A stretch of 64,000 bases of DNA from NCBI GenBank assembly GCA_017993775.1, contig JAGOMA010000017.1, forward strand, positions 1 to 64,000, in the 5' to 3' direction. The notes below the pieces were generated by a model that saw only the letters and a list, made by a program, of their open reading frames with translations, was not told where the DNA came from and searched no databases. This document shows positions 16,700-24,829 of this stretch, piece after piece. Position 1 is the first letter of the stretch; the number at the start of each line of letters is the position of its first letter. The translations under genes were made by a program, and so were the position numbers. Origin of the DNA: Chloroflexota bacterium. GTDB lineage: Bacteria; Chloroflexota; Anaerolineae; Promineifilales; Promineifilaceae.

Positions 16700-16744
16700 T
16701 AGTCGGAGACTACCAGACTACCAGACTAATCGACTACAGGACTA
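16700..16744. repeat. Short direct repeats before alaX
   Basis: The stretch holds direct repeats of CCAGACTA (16713-16720 and 16721-16728) within an irregular run of AGACTA/CGACTA units ending at the alaX start codon. It resembles the TAAAGAC repeats at 12527-12548 in style. It replaces a clear ribosome-binding site. Confidence 0.5.
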
Positions 16745-16748
16745 AAAA

Positions 16749-17459
16749 ATGACTGACTTGCTTTTTCAGACGGATGCGTATTTGCAGGAGTTCGCCGCCC
16801 AGGTGACGGCCCAGGTGGAAGGGGGCGTCTTGCTGGATCGCACTGCTTTTTATCCGGGCGGCGGCGGGCAGCCGCATGACACAGGGACACTCACGGCCGT
16901 TTCCACCACCTACCTCATCACCAAAGTTGCCAAAGTAAACGGCCAGGTAGTGCATTTTATGGCTGGCGAGCTGCCGGCGGTCGGCACGGCCGTTACCGGC
17001 CAGCTTGATTGGACCCGGCGTTACCAGCTCATGCGCACCCACACAGCCATGCACATTTTGTGCGGCGTGGTCTGGCGCGATTATGGCGCGCAGGTGACGG
17101 GCGGCAACATGGACCCGCTGCAGGGGCGCATGGATTTTGAATTTGAGACCATGCGGCAGGAGTTGGTGGCGGAGATAGAAACGGCCGTGAACCGCGAAGT
17201 AGCTGCGGCGCGAGACGTGCGCGTGCAAATTTTGCCCCGCGAAGAAGCCTTCCAAATTCCTGACCTGATCCGCACCAAAATTAATTTGCTGCCAGCCGGC
17301 ATTGCCGAAGTGCGCACGGTGGAACTGGTGGGTCTGGATTTGCAGGCCGATGGCGGTACGCACGTCGCCAATACCCGCGAAGTGGGCCGGATGCGCATTG
17401 TCGATTACAAGAGCAAAGGCAAAATCAATAAACGTATCTACGTGGAGTTAGAGGCTTGA
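16749..17459 (+). CDS. alaX: AlaX-type alanyl-tRNA editing protein
   Basis: The 236-residue protein matches the second additional domain of AlaRS and free AlaX proteins. It shows 'DRTAFYPGGGGQPHDTG', 'RTHTAMHILCGVV' (zinc-binding HxxxH), and 'GGTHVANTREVG' with a further His, plus a Cys usually found nearby replaced in part. AlaX hydrolyses Ser-tRNA(Ala) or Gly-tRNA(Ala) in trans. It is the first gene after an isoleucine-type T-box, so its expression should follow tRNA-Ile charging. Short repeats precede the start. Confidence 0.88.
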   Translation: MTDLLFQTDAYLQEFAAQVTAQVEGGVLLDRTAFYPGGGGQPHDTGTLTAVSTTYLITKVAKVNGQVVHFMAGELPAVGTAVTGQLDWTRRYQLMRTHTAMHILCGVVWRDYGAQVTGGNMDPLQGRMDFEFETMRQELVAEIETAVNREVAAARDVRVQILPREEAFQIPDLIRTKINLLPAGIAEVRTVELVGLDLQADGGTHVANTREVGRMRIVDYKSKGKINKRIYVELEA

Positions 17460-17480
17460 GCAAAAGCGAGAGTACTCTTA

Positions 17481-17504
17481 CTCGCTATCGCTATCGTTAT
17501 CGCT
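17481..17504. repeat. TATCGCT microsatellite before a start codon
   Basis: Four near-identical CTATCG(C/T) units run directly into the ATG at 17505. No ribosome-binding site is visible in or before them, so translation of the downstream gene may be coupled to alaX or use a different signal. Confidence 0.6.
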
Positions 17505-18188
17505 ATGAGATTCATTATTAAAGAGCAGCCTTATGAGCAGGTGATCGCCGCGGGCCAGTACCGGTATGAGCGAGACGGCCGTGCCACCGGCGCGGTAGAG
17601 CATTGGCGGCTGACGGCCGTTACCGATGGCTACCAGTTTTTGCGCGTAGACCTGGACGCCCGCGCTGCGCCATCAGGACACACGTACCTTTACCATGCGG
17701 TCGTCAATCCCGATGGCGCCATTGAGCGGCTGAAGTATCGCTTTTGGGGCGGCAGGCTGAATATTGTTGGCGATGTGGTGCTGGCGGAAACGGCCGTTAC
17801 CGCCACGCGCACCGTCAACGGCGAAGATTCCGAGCAGGTAGTAGACCTGCCCAAAGGTTACCGCTTCTGGTTTCCGTCGGTGGCCGGGCTGCATTTTGTG
17901 GGTTGGCGCGGGAATGAACCGCAAACGGCCGTTACCCTCAACGGCCAGATCGGCGGGCCGGACACGCTGGCGGTGCAGGTGGTGGACTTTGAGTATTTTA
18001 TGCTGATTACCGATTTCATCGAGATGACCGCAGCAGGTAAAGTGCGCTCCTATTCGCCCTGTAAATTGTCTTGGGGCGAGGGTCACTGGCGCATTATTCA
18101 GCGCAGCGCGGAAAATGGCTGGCCGTTGGGTATGATGAGAGATGATGGGTTAACGGCCGTGGCTGTGCAGCATATTCAATACGAATGA
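17505..18188 (+). CDS. Unknown protein in the T-box operon
   Basis: The 227-residue soluble product is rich in beta-strand-forming segments with many Trp, Tyr and Phe ('EHWRL', 'YRFWGGRLNIVG', 'YRFWFPSVAGLHFVGWRG'). No signal peptide or membrane helix is seen. It could be a lipocalin- or glycolipid-binding-like beta barrel, but I do not recognise the family. It lies between alaX and the Abi gene. Its coding sequence carries five ACGGCCGT palindromes, so it is a long-term resident of this genome. Confidence 0.65.
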   Translation: MRFIIKEQPYEQVIAAGQYRYERDGRATGAVEHWRLTAVTDGYQFLRVDLDARAAPSGHTYLYHAVVNPDGAIERLKYRFWGGRLNIVGDVVLAETAVTATRTVNGEDSEQVVDLPKGYRFWFPSVAGLHFVGWRGNEPQTAVTLNGQIGGPDTLAVQVVDFEYFMLITDFIEMTAAGKVRSYSPCKLSWGEGHWRIIQRSAENGWPLGMMRDDGLTAVAVQHIQYE

Positions 18189-18200
18189 AATAGGTGAATA

Positions 18201-18980
18201 ATGTCTCTTTTTGACGATCCTGTGGATGAATTTGGAGAATTAAAAACCGATTACGATAAAGCCGAATTTTTGCAAAATTTGTTAGTGGCTCGAGCTACAG
18301 GCAATTCAGGGAATAGTTGGGAATATCAGGAGCTACGAAGATATTTTCTTGATAATTCTCAAACAAAAGATTTGATTCCAAGGTGGGTTCGTGTAAATAG
18401 GGACCTCGCCCAATTTTGGAGTTTTATTCAGGCAAAATTCGGTACTTATGCCGAAAGGCGAAAATTCATCTGGGAAGAGTTTTTCCCTTTATTAGAGTAT
18501 TTGGAAAGTAAACAAGCACTTCCACCGGAAAAATCGATATCGGAGCAACTACGGAAATTTGATTATGAGGGAGTACATTTTGCTTGGCAAATAGCGCTGG
18601 AACGTAAAAAAAGCGATCCTGAAGGGGCGATTACACTATCTAAATCTATTTTGGAAAGTGTTTGTAAGCATATTCTTGACGAAAAAGCTGTGGAATACGA
18701 TGAAGATAAAACCGATTTGCCACAACTTTACAAATTGGTAGCAAAGGAATTGTATTTGTCACCAGATCAACATTCGGAGCAAATTTTCAAACAAATCCTA
18801 GGGGGATGTGCGTCGGTGGTTTATGGACTAGGCTCTTTAAGAAATAAGTTTGGTGACGCTCATGGAAAAGGAAAATTGAAAATAAAACCAGCACCCAGAC
18901 ATGCTGAGCTATCTGTTAATTTAGCAGGCTCGATCGCATTATTTTTGGTTGAGACTTTCGAAGCGAGTAAATATGTCTGA
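18201..18980 (+). CDS. Abortive infection family protein with Abi-C C-terminal domain
   Basis: The 259-residue cytoplasmic protein has a C-terminal half typical of the Abi_C family (PF14355): 'DPEGAITLSKSILESVCKHILDE', 'DLPQLYKLVAKELYLSPDQHSEQIFKQILGGCASVVYGLGSLRNKFGDAHGKGK' in parts, and 'APRHAELSVNLAGSIALFLVETF'. The N-terminal half is helical and less conserved. The family is linked to phage-exclusion loci, but the mechanism is unknown. The gene is clearly more AT-rich than its neighbours and has no ACGGCCGT copy, pointing to recent arrival in the T-box operon. It starts 12 bp after the previous gene. Confidence 0.82.
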   Translation: MSLFDDPVDEFGELKTDYDKAEFLQNLLVARATGNSGNSWEYQELRRYFLDNSQTKDLIPRWVRVNRDLAQFWSFIQAKFGTYAERRKFIWEEFFPLLEYLESKQALPPEKSISEQLRKFDYEGVHFAWQIALERKKSDPEGAITLSKSILESVCKHILDEKAVEYDEDKTDLPQLYKLVAKELYLSPDQHSEQIFKQILGGCASVVYGLGSLRNKFGDAHGKGKLKIKPAPRHAELSVNLAGSIALFLVETFEASKYV

Positions 18981-19055
18981 ACTGCTGGTTCAATTGACAA
19001 TATGTCAAATTACTACGGCCGTTCCCCGGCCAAAACCTGTGTGATCGATAAAAAC

Positions 19056-19077
19056 TGTGGGAACGGCTGTTCCCACA
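19056..19077 (+). repeat. Hairpin upstream of ileS, degenerate copy of the palindrome
   Basis: TGTGGGAAC (19056-19064) pairs perfectly with GTTCCCACA (19069-19077) around a GGCT loop. The centre AACGGCTGTT differs by one base from AACGGCCGTT. It lies about 40 bp before the ileS start, in the 137-bp gap after the Abi gene. A full ACGGCCGT lies at 19014. Confidence 0.55.
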
Positions 19078-19117
19078 TCCAAAATCCGAAATCAACCATC
19101 CGAAATGGAGAAAAATT

Positions 19118-22100
19118 ATGGGCTTTAAAGACGTATCCAACAAAGTAGACTTCGTAAAACTCGAGTATGACATCCTCGATTACTGGCAAAAAACCGACGC
19201 GTTCAACGAGCTGCGCCGCCTGCGTGCCGAAACCGAAAAAGAGTATGGCATCTTCAGCTTTATCGACGGTCCCATCACCGCCAACAACCCCATGGGCGTC
19301 CACCACGCCTGGGGCCGCACCTACAAAGACCTTTACCAGCGTTACCACGCCATGCAAGGCAAAAACGAACGCTGGCAAAACGGCTTCGATTGCCAGGGTC
19401 TCTGGGTAGAAGTCAACGTCGAAAAGCGCCTCGGCTTCAACAGCAAGCGGGAAATCGAGAAATTCGGCCTGGCTAAATTTACCAATGAATGCAAACATCA
19501 GGTCCTCAACTATTCGGCCGTGCAAACCGAACAATCGATCCGCCTGGGCTACTGGATGGATTGGAACGATCCGGCCGTGCTGCGCCGCCTGCGCGACATG
19601 CTCACCGAAAACCCCTACCAGCAGGTGACGGTGCAAGGACCCAAAGGGCCGGTCACCGGCACGGTGGAACAGGTGGTCGGCCAGTTGGGCATGCCGCAAA
19701 TGGGCGGCTCCTACTTCACCTTCAGCGATGAAAACAATTATCAGATCTGGGCCTTCCTCAAAAAATGCTTCGATCGCGGTTGGGTTTACAAAGGGCGCGA
19801 TGTGATGCCCTGGTGCGCCCGCTGCGGCACCGGCATCAGCCAGCATGAAATCGTCACCGAAGGCTATCAGGAAGTCACCCACGAATCGGTTTATGTGCGC
19901 TTTCCCATCACAAACAAACCCCAAGGGTCTTCTGAGACCCTTGGGGTTTCCGATAAGGAAGCCCTGCTCGTCTGGACCACAACCCCCTGGACGCTCACCA
20001 GTAACGTCGCTGCGGCCGTGGGGCCAGAATTGGTCTATGTCAAAGTCCAGGCCGAAGATGGCTGGACCTACTACCTGGCTGAAGAAGCGATGAAACAATC
20101 GCTCACCGGCAAGGTGGAAGTGGTGGGCAAGCTCAAAGGCGAGGATATGCTCGGCTGGGAATACAGCGGCCCCTTCGATGAACTGCCGGCCGCGCAAACT
20201 GCCTTTGCCGAAATGAATTACACCCACCGCGTCATCGCCTGGAAAGAAGTAGGCGCCGATGAAGGAACGGGCATCGTCCACATCGCCCCCGGCTGCGGCG
20301 CGGAAGACTTTGGGCTGGGCAAAGAATTTAATCTGCCGGTCATCGCGCCGTTGGATGAAAACGGTATCTACAAAGACGGGTTTGATTGGCTGGTCGGCCA
20401 ATCGGCCCATGATGTGGCTCCGGCAATCTTTGAGAATTTGCATGGCAAGGGCGTGTATTACCGCAAACAGCGATACGCCCACCGCTATCCGCACTGCTGG
20501 CGCTGCGGCAGCGAGCTGGTGTATCGGCTGGTGGATGAATGGTTCATCAGCATGGGCGAGTTGTATGACAAACCGCGCGAAACGGTAACGGCCGTTGAAA
20601 AAGCCGCCAGCTTCCGCTACCAGATCATGGAATCGGTCGATCAGGCCAACTGGTATCCCAGTTTTGGCTACGACCGCGAGCAAGATTGGCTGCGTAACAT
20701 GCACGATTGGATGATCAGCAAAAAGCGGTACTATGGCCTGGCGCTGCCCATCTACGAATGCCAGGAATGCGGCCACTTCCACATTGTCGGCAGCCGCGAA
20801 GAATTAAAAGAACGCGCCATTGAAGGGTGGGACGAATTTGATGGCCACACGCCGCACCGGCCGTACATCGACGGCGTCAAAATCGCCTGTCCCAACTGCG
20901 GCCGGCCGGTCGAGCGCATCAAGGACGTGGGCAATCCCTGGTTGGACGCGGGCATTGTGGGCATCAGCACCATCCACTACAGCGCCGACCGCGAATATTG
21001 GGAAAAATGGTACCCGGCCGACTGGATCAGCGAAAGTTTCCCCGGCCAGTTCCGCAACTGGTTCTATAGTTTGCTGGCTCAAAGCACGCTCATGGCTGAT
21101 GGCGTAGGACCGTTTAAGAATTTATTCGGTTACGCGACGCTGCAGGCGGAAGACGGCCGTGACATGCACAAATCCTCCGGCAACATGATCGAATTCAACG
21201 AAGCGGCCGACAAAATGGGCGCCGATACCATGCGCTGGCTCTACGCCAGCTGCAAACCAGAGCAAAACTTGCGCTTCGGCTATCACGTTGGCGACGATAC
21301 CCGCCGCCGCTTCCTCATCCCGCTGTGGAATGTCTACTCTTTCTTTGTCAGCTATGCCCAATTAGACAACTGGTCACCCACTTCGCATTCCGCACGCCCC
21401 ACTCCGCACTCCCCCAACGCCGCCCACGCGCAGATGGACCAATGGATTGTCGAGCGGCTGGCCGAGACCACTCTGGCCACGCGGACCGCCCTGGATGTGT
21501 ATGATTCGGAAAAGGCGACGCAGCACCTGGAAGCCTTCCTGGACGATCTTTCTAACTGGTACGTGCGCCGGTCGCGCCGCCGGTTCTGGAAGAGCGAAGC
21601 CGACGAAGATAAAAACGCCGCCTACGCCACATTGCATCAGGTATTGGTGGATTATGTAAAATTACTGGCCCCGTTTGTCCCCTTTGTAACAGAGGCGATT
21701 TACCAAAATTTGGTGCGCAGCGTGGACAATAACGCCCCGGCCAGTGTCCATCACTGCTTCTACCCGCAGGCTGAGGCGACCGCCTTGGATCAGGCTTTGC
21801 TGGCAAAAATGCGCCTGGCCATTGTGACGGCCGGGTTGGGGCGGGCTGCGCGCGGCGCGGCTGATGTGAAGCTGCGCCAGCCTTTGGCCAAAGCGCGGGT
21901 CAACGTAGGCAGCTTGCAGGAACAGGCGGATCTGGTCGAATTGGCCAACGTCTTGCAAGAAGAAATCAACGTCAAGGCTATCGAGATTGTTTCAGAAGTG
22001 GGCGAGCTGGTGGATTATAAACTGCTGCCTAATAATCGCGTGTTGGGGCCGAAGTTTGGCAAGGATTTCCCCCGTATTCGCCAGGCATTGGAGTCGTTGG

Positions 22101-22549
22101 ATCCGGCGCAGGCCGCGCGGCAGTTGCAGGCGGGACAAAACCTGGTTGTGGAGCTGGGCGACAAGACGGCCGAACTGACCGGCGAAGATGTGCTGGTGCA
22201 AACGGAGGCGCGCGGCGGTCTGGCGGTGGCCAGCGACAAGGGTGTAACGGTGGCGGTGGATACGCATCTGACGCCTGAGTTGGTTCAGGAAGGGTACGCG
22301 CGTGACCTTGTGCGAGCCATCAACAACATGCGCAAAGATGCCGGTCTGGAAATTTCGGACCGGATAGACCTGGGGTATGTGGCGGATGGCGAAGTGGCGG
22401 CGGCGATGGTGACGTTTGCGGCGTATGTGCAGCAGGAGACGCTGGCCTTAACGGTAACGGCCGTTCCCCTCCCCTCGCCAGATTTTCACCAAACCATCAC
22501 CGTCGGCGACCAGGACATCCTCCTGTCTTTACGCAAAGCGGCCGATTAA
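19118..22549 (+). CDS. ileS: Isoleucyl-tRNA synthetase
   Basis: The 1143-residue class I synthetase has the HIGH-type motif 'NNPMGVHHAWGRT' (residues 56-67), the editing domain with 'LLVWTTTPWTLTSN', a KMSKS variant 'MHKSSGN' near residue 683, and a long anticodon-binding and C-terminal region. Its length and motifs suggest the eukaryote-like type 2 IleRS, known in some bacteria for low mupirocin sensitivity; that is inference. Two short in-frame insertions look like intergenic repeats: a perfect hairpin at residues 267-277 and a 'TPHS'-type tract near residue 756. It is the last gene of the T-box operon. Confidence 0.95.
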   Translation: MGFKDVSNKVDFVKLEYDILDYWQKTDAFNELRRLRAETEKEYGIFSFIDGPITANNPMGVHHAWGRTYKDLYQRYHAMQGKNERWQNGFDCQGLWVEVNVEKRLGFNSKREIEKFGLAKFTNECKHQVLNYSAVQTEQSIRLGYWMDWNDPAVLRRLRDMLTENPYQQVTVQGPKGPVTGTVEQVVGQLGMPQMGGSYFTFSDENNYQIWAFLKKCFDRGWVYKGRDVMPWCARCGTGISQHEIVTEGYQEVTHESVYVRFPITNKPQGSSETLGVSDKEALLVWTTTPWTLTSNVAAAVGPELVYVKVQAEDGWTYYLAEEAMKQSLTGKVEVVGKLKGEDMLGWEYSGPFDELPAAQTAFAEMNYTHRVIAWKEVGADEGTGIVHIAPGCGAEDFGLGKEFNLPVIAPLDENGIYKDGFDWLVGQSAHDVAPAIFENLHGKGVYYRKQRYAHRYPHCWRCGSELVYRLVDEWFISMGELYDKPRETVTAVEKAASFRYQIMESVDQANWYPSFGYDREQDWLRNMHDWMISKKRYYGLALPIYECQECGHFHIVGSREELKERAIEGWDEFDGHTPHRPYIDGVKIACPNCGRPVERIKDVGNPWLDAGIVGISTIHYSADREYWEKWYPADWISESFPGQFRNWFYSLLAQSTLMADGVGPFKNLFGYATLQAEDGRDMHKSSGNMIEFNEAADKMGADTMRWLYASCKPEQNLRFGYHVGDDTRRRFLIPLWNVYSFFVSYAQLDNWSPTSHSARPTPHSPNAAHAQMDQWIVERLAETTLATRTALDVYDSEKATQHLEAFLDDLSNWYVRRSRRRFWKSEADEDKNAAYATLHQVLVDYVKLLAPFVPFVTEAIYQNLVRSVDNNAPASVHHCFYPQAEATALDQALLAKMRLAIVTAGLGRAARGAADVKLRQPLAKARVNVGSLQEQADLVELANVLQEEINVKAIEIVSEVGELVDYKLLPNNRVLGPKFGKDFPRIRQALESLDPAQAARQLQAGQNLVVELGDKTAELTGEDVLVQTEARGGLAVASDKGVTVAVDTHLTPELVQEGYARDLVRAINNMRKDAGLEISDRIDLGYVADGEVAAAMVTFAAYVQQETLALTVTAVPLPSPDFHQTITVGDQDILLSLRKAAD
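19916..19949 (+). repeat. Perfect 15-bp hairpin inserted in frame in ileS
   Basis: AAACCCCAAGGGTCT (19916-19930), a TCTG loop and the exact reverse complement (19935-19949) lie inside the coding sequence. They encode a Gly/Ser-rich stretch between the editing-domain strand 'VYVRFPI' and 'DKEALLVWTTTPW', where synthetases usually have a short variable loop. The sequence resembles the intergenic element at 10695-10752. Confidence 0.75.
21379..21415 (+). repeat. Intergenic-type repeat units inside ileS
   Basis: The stretch contains CATTCCGCACGCCCCACTCC and then GCACTCCC, the complement of the GGAGTGCGGAGTGGGG units at 2124-2216. It encodes Ser/Pro/His-rich residues ('SHSARPTPHSP') between the catalytic-domain end 'SYAQLDNW' and 'MDQWIVERL', where related enzymes have only a few residues. 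Confidence 0.7.
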
Positions 22550-22570
22550 GCGCATTGTTCATTCGCTGGC

Positions 22571-22609
22571 AAAAAGGGCACGGATCCTGAGCGATACGTG
22601 CCCTTTTTT
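22571..22609 (+). terminator. Rho-independent terminator after ileS
   Basis: AAAAGGGCACG pairs with CGTGCCCTTTT around a 14-base loop, followed by further T. It lies 22 bp after the ileS stop and should end the T-box operon. Confidence 0.88.
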
Positions 22610-22714
22610 GCGTGCGTCGGGTCTCTTTGTACAATCTCTGTGATTAAAAGACCCGCAATTTGCTTATCTTCGTCACGCAAGTCCCATGAGGGTTCAACCC
22701 CTGAGGAGTTTTTT

Positions 22715-24805
22715 ATGCGGCGCTATCTGGTTTTCCTAACTTTATTTTTAATTTCCCTGTTAGCGGCCACGTCGCTGGCCGGCGCGCAAGAAGGCGGACA
22801 GCCAACGCCAGAGCCGGAACCAACGGAGTTACCTGCCGGAACAGTAGAGGCCGAGCTTCAGGGACCAACGGCCGTTAACCCCCTTTCCGGCATGACCCTG
22901 ACGCTGGTTCCGGTATCCCCCAACGACGTTTTGCCAGCGAGCGATTCTTGCAGTTCGGCACGGCCGTTAACCCTCGTCCCCAGAACATCACCCGCCGCCA
23001 GCCAGACAAATGTCGCCGGCTTCACGGTAACGGCCGACGATCCGGTTCTGAGCTGTATTTGGGGTTCCAACCCACCCAATACCAAAGGCTTTCGCACGGC
23101 ATGGTTTCAATTCAAAACCGATTACAATGGCATGGTCACCATCACCACCAACACGTCGGCTTACGACACTATTTTAGGCGTATTTACCGGCGCTTGTGGC
23201 GAATTTTCGCTGACCAGGACGGCTTGTAATGACGACGCGACCGGTCTGGCATCAGAGGTGACTTTTGCGGTGCAGCGCGGTGTGACCTATTTTGTGGAAG
23301 TAGCCGACCGGCAGCCGGGCGCGTTGAGCAATCCGCTGCTGCTGAATATGCAGGCCGCCTTCAACATGCCGGTTGATTCGCAATCCAATTCGTTGGTTTC
23401 GAATTGGAAAGTTGCCGGGAGTATGCCGACGCCGGTTAGCCGTCACGCCACGGCCGTTGTCGGGTCCAGCATCTACGTCATGGGTGGTTTGGAAGCTGGC
23501 CTGTCCTTATCGAACAGTTTTGCGCGTTACCAGACCACCAACAACACCTGGGAATCGTTGAATCCGGTGCCGGTGTCCGGTTTTGCCAACACAACGGCCG
23601 TTTATCTAAACTACACCACCAGCAGCGTCAACCATCAAGAAATTCACATTCCCGGCGGCAGCAACAGCGCCATTGATGACCTCTCGGCCTACACCAACGC
23701 CCATTGGGTGTTTGATATCGTCACCAAAGCCTGGAGCGAAAAGGCTGCCCTGCCGATGAGCCGAGGCGTGCCTTTCGCCTATGCGGCGGCCGCTCCCAGC
23801 GCCAATTTGGGCGCGATGTACGTCCTGGGCGGCGTAGAGGGGCCGGGCTGGCCGCTCACCGGCGTCATCACCGACTCGGTACGCGACGAAGTGCTGCTGT
23901 TTACGCCGGACAGCGGCATCGGTTCCTGGTCGACGCTGGCTTTGCGTATGACCTCGCCGCGTTATGGGGCGACGGCGGCCAATGTGGGCGGCAAAATCTG
24001 CGTTGCCGGTGGATTGCGGCATGCAGCCGGCAGCAACCCGCCGGTAGCCCTGCTGTCTGACGGCGAATGTTTTAACCCGGCGTCGCCCACCACCTGGGAA
24101 GCGACGGGCGCAATGAATTTCCCCCGCTATTTTGCCCACAGCGCCGTGGGACCAGACGGCCGTTGGTATGTATATGGCGGGCTGGATGGTACCCACAAAG
24201 CCGTGCCGGAAGTGGAATACTACGATCCGGTCGATGGCGGCTGGCATGTCTTGAGTTACCTGTTTGATCTGAACAACCGGTATCCCAACGACCCCGCCCT
24301 GGTTTGGCCGCGCGGCGGCTTTGTAGGAGATAGTTTGTGGGCTTTAGGCGGCAGTTTTGACGCCAGTGGCACGCAGCCCAATCCCATCATAAAAAGAATG
24401 GTTCCGCCCAGCGGCAGTGTGTTTTTACCGCTTATCCTGACCGGCGAGCGGCAAAACTTTACGTTTAGCAGCGCCAAAATCCTTTCGTTGTACCAATTTT
24501 TCTCGCAAAACATCGACTCGGCTGCGAACCGGTATCGGTTCTATTCCTTTTTCATGACGCAGCCGATGGCCTTGCAAGTTGATCTGACAGTTCCTGCCAC
24601 GGAAGACCTGGACCTGTATTTGTATGACGATAACAAGGTGAAGTGGGGCAGCAGCGAGCAGTTTCAGGGTGTGCCGGAGCGCATTTGCCTGAATAATTTG
24701 CAACCCGGCAAGTATTACATCATGGTGAAGCATGTGCTGCCGCCAACGCCGGATAGTAACCAGAGTTTTACGGTTGTGGCTCGTTCGCTGCCGACTTGTC
24801 CGTAA
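22715..24805 (+). CDS. Exported Kelch-repeat protein with PPC-type domains
   Basis: The 696-residue protein has a signal peptide ending near A-G-A-Q, then a Pro/Glu/Thr linker. Residues about 70-215 look like a bacterial pre-peptidase C-terminal (PPC) domain ('TNTSAYDTILGVFTGAC', 'VTYFVEVADR'). A Kelch beta-propeller follows (about 225-565) with repeated 'YVMGGLE', 'YVLGGVE', 'ICVAGGLR' and 'YVYGGLDG' blades. A second PPC-like domain ('DLDLYLYDDN', 'PGKYYIMVKHV') ends the protein. It is likely a cell-surface or matrix binding protein. ATG 22715 has a GAGGAG site. Confidence 0.78.
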   Translation: MRRYLVFLTLFLISLLAATSLAGAQEGGQPTPEPEPTELPAGTVEAELQGPTAVNPLSGMTLTLVPVSPNDVLPASDSCSSARPLTLVPRTSPAASQTNVAGFTVTADDPVLSCIWGSNPPNTKGFRTAWFQFKTDYNGMVTITTNTSAYDTILGVFTGACGEFSLTRTACNDDATGLASEVTFAVQRGVTYFVEVADRQPGALSNPLLLNMQAAFNMPVDSQSNSLVSNWKVAGSMPTPVSRHATAVVGSSIYVMGGLEAGLSLSNSFARYQTTNNTWESLNPVPVSGFANTTAVYLNYTTSSVNHQEIHIPGGSNSAIDDLSAYTNAHWVFDIVTKAWSEKAALPMSRGVPFAYAAAAPSANLGAMYVLGGVEGPGWPLTGVITDSVRDEVLLFTPDSGIGSWSTLALRMTSPRYGATAANVGGKICVAGGLRHAAGSNPPVALLSDGECFNPASPTTWEATGAMNFPRYFAHSAVGPDGRWYVYGGLDGTHKAVPEVEYYDPVDGGWHVLSYLFDLNNRYPNDPALVWPRGGFVGDSLWALGGSFDASGTQPNPIIKRMVPPSGSVFLPLILTGERQNFTFSSAKILSLYQFFSQNIDSAANRYRFYSFFMTQPMALQVDLTVPATEDLDLYLYDDNKVKWGSSEQFQGVPERICLNNLQPGKYYIMVKHVLPPTPDSNQSFTVVARSLPTCP

Positions 24806-24829
24806 GGAAGCGCTTTTTAGGAGTTGAGG

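Noticed and set aside
19013-20782. A 589-codon minus-strand open frame opposite ileS
   Set aside because: Antisense shadow of a well-recognised gene; no domain and no start signal.
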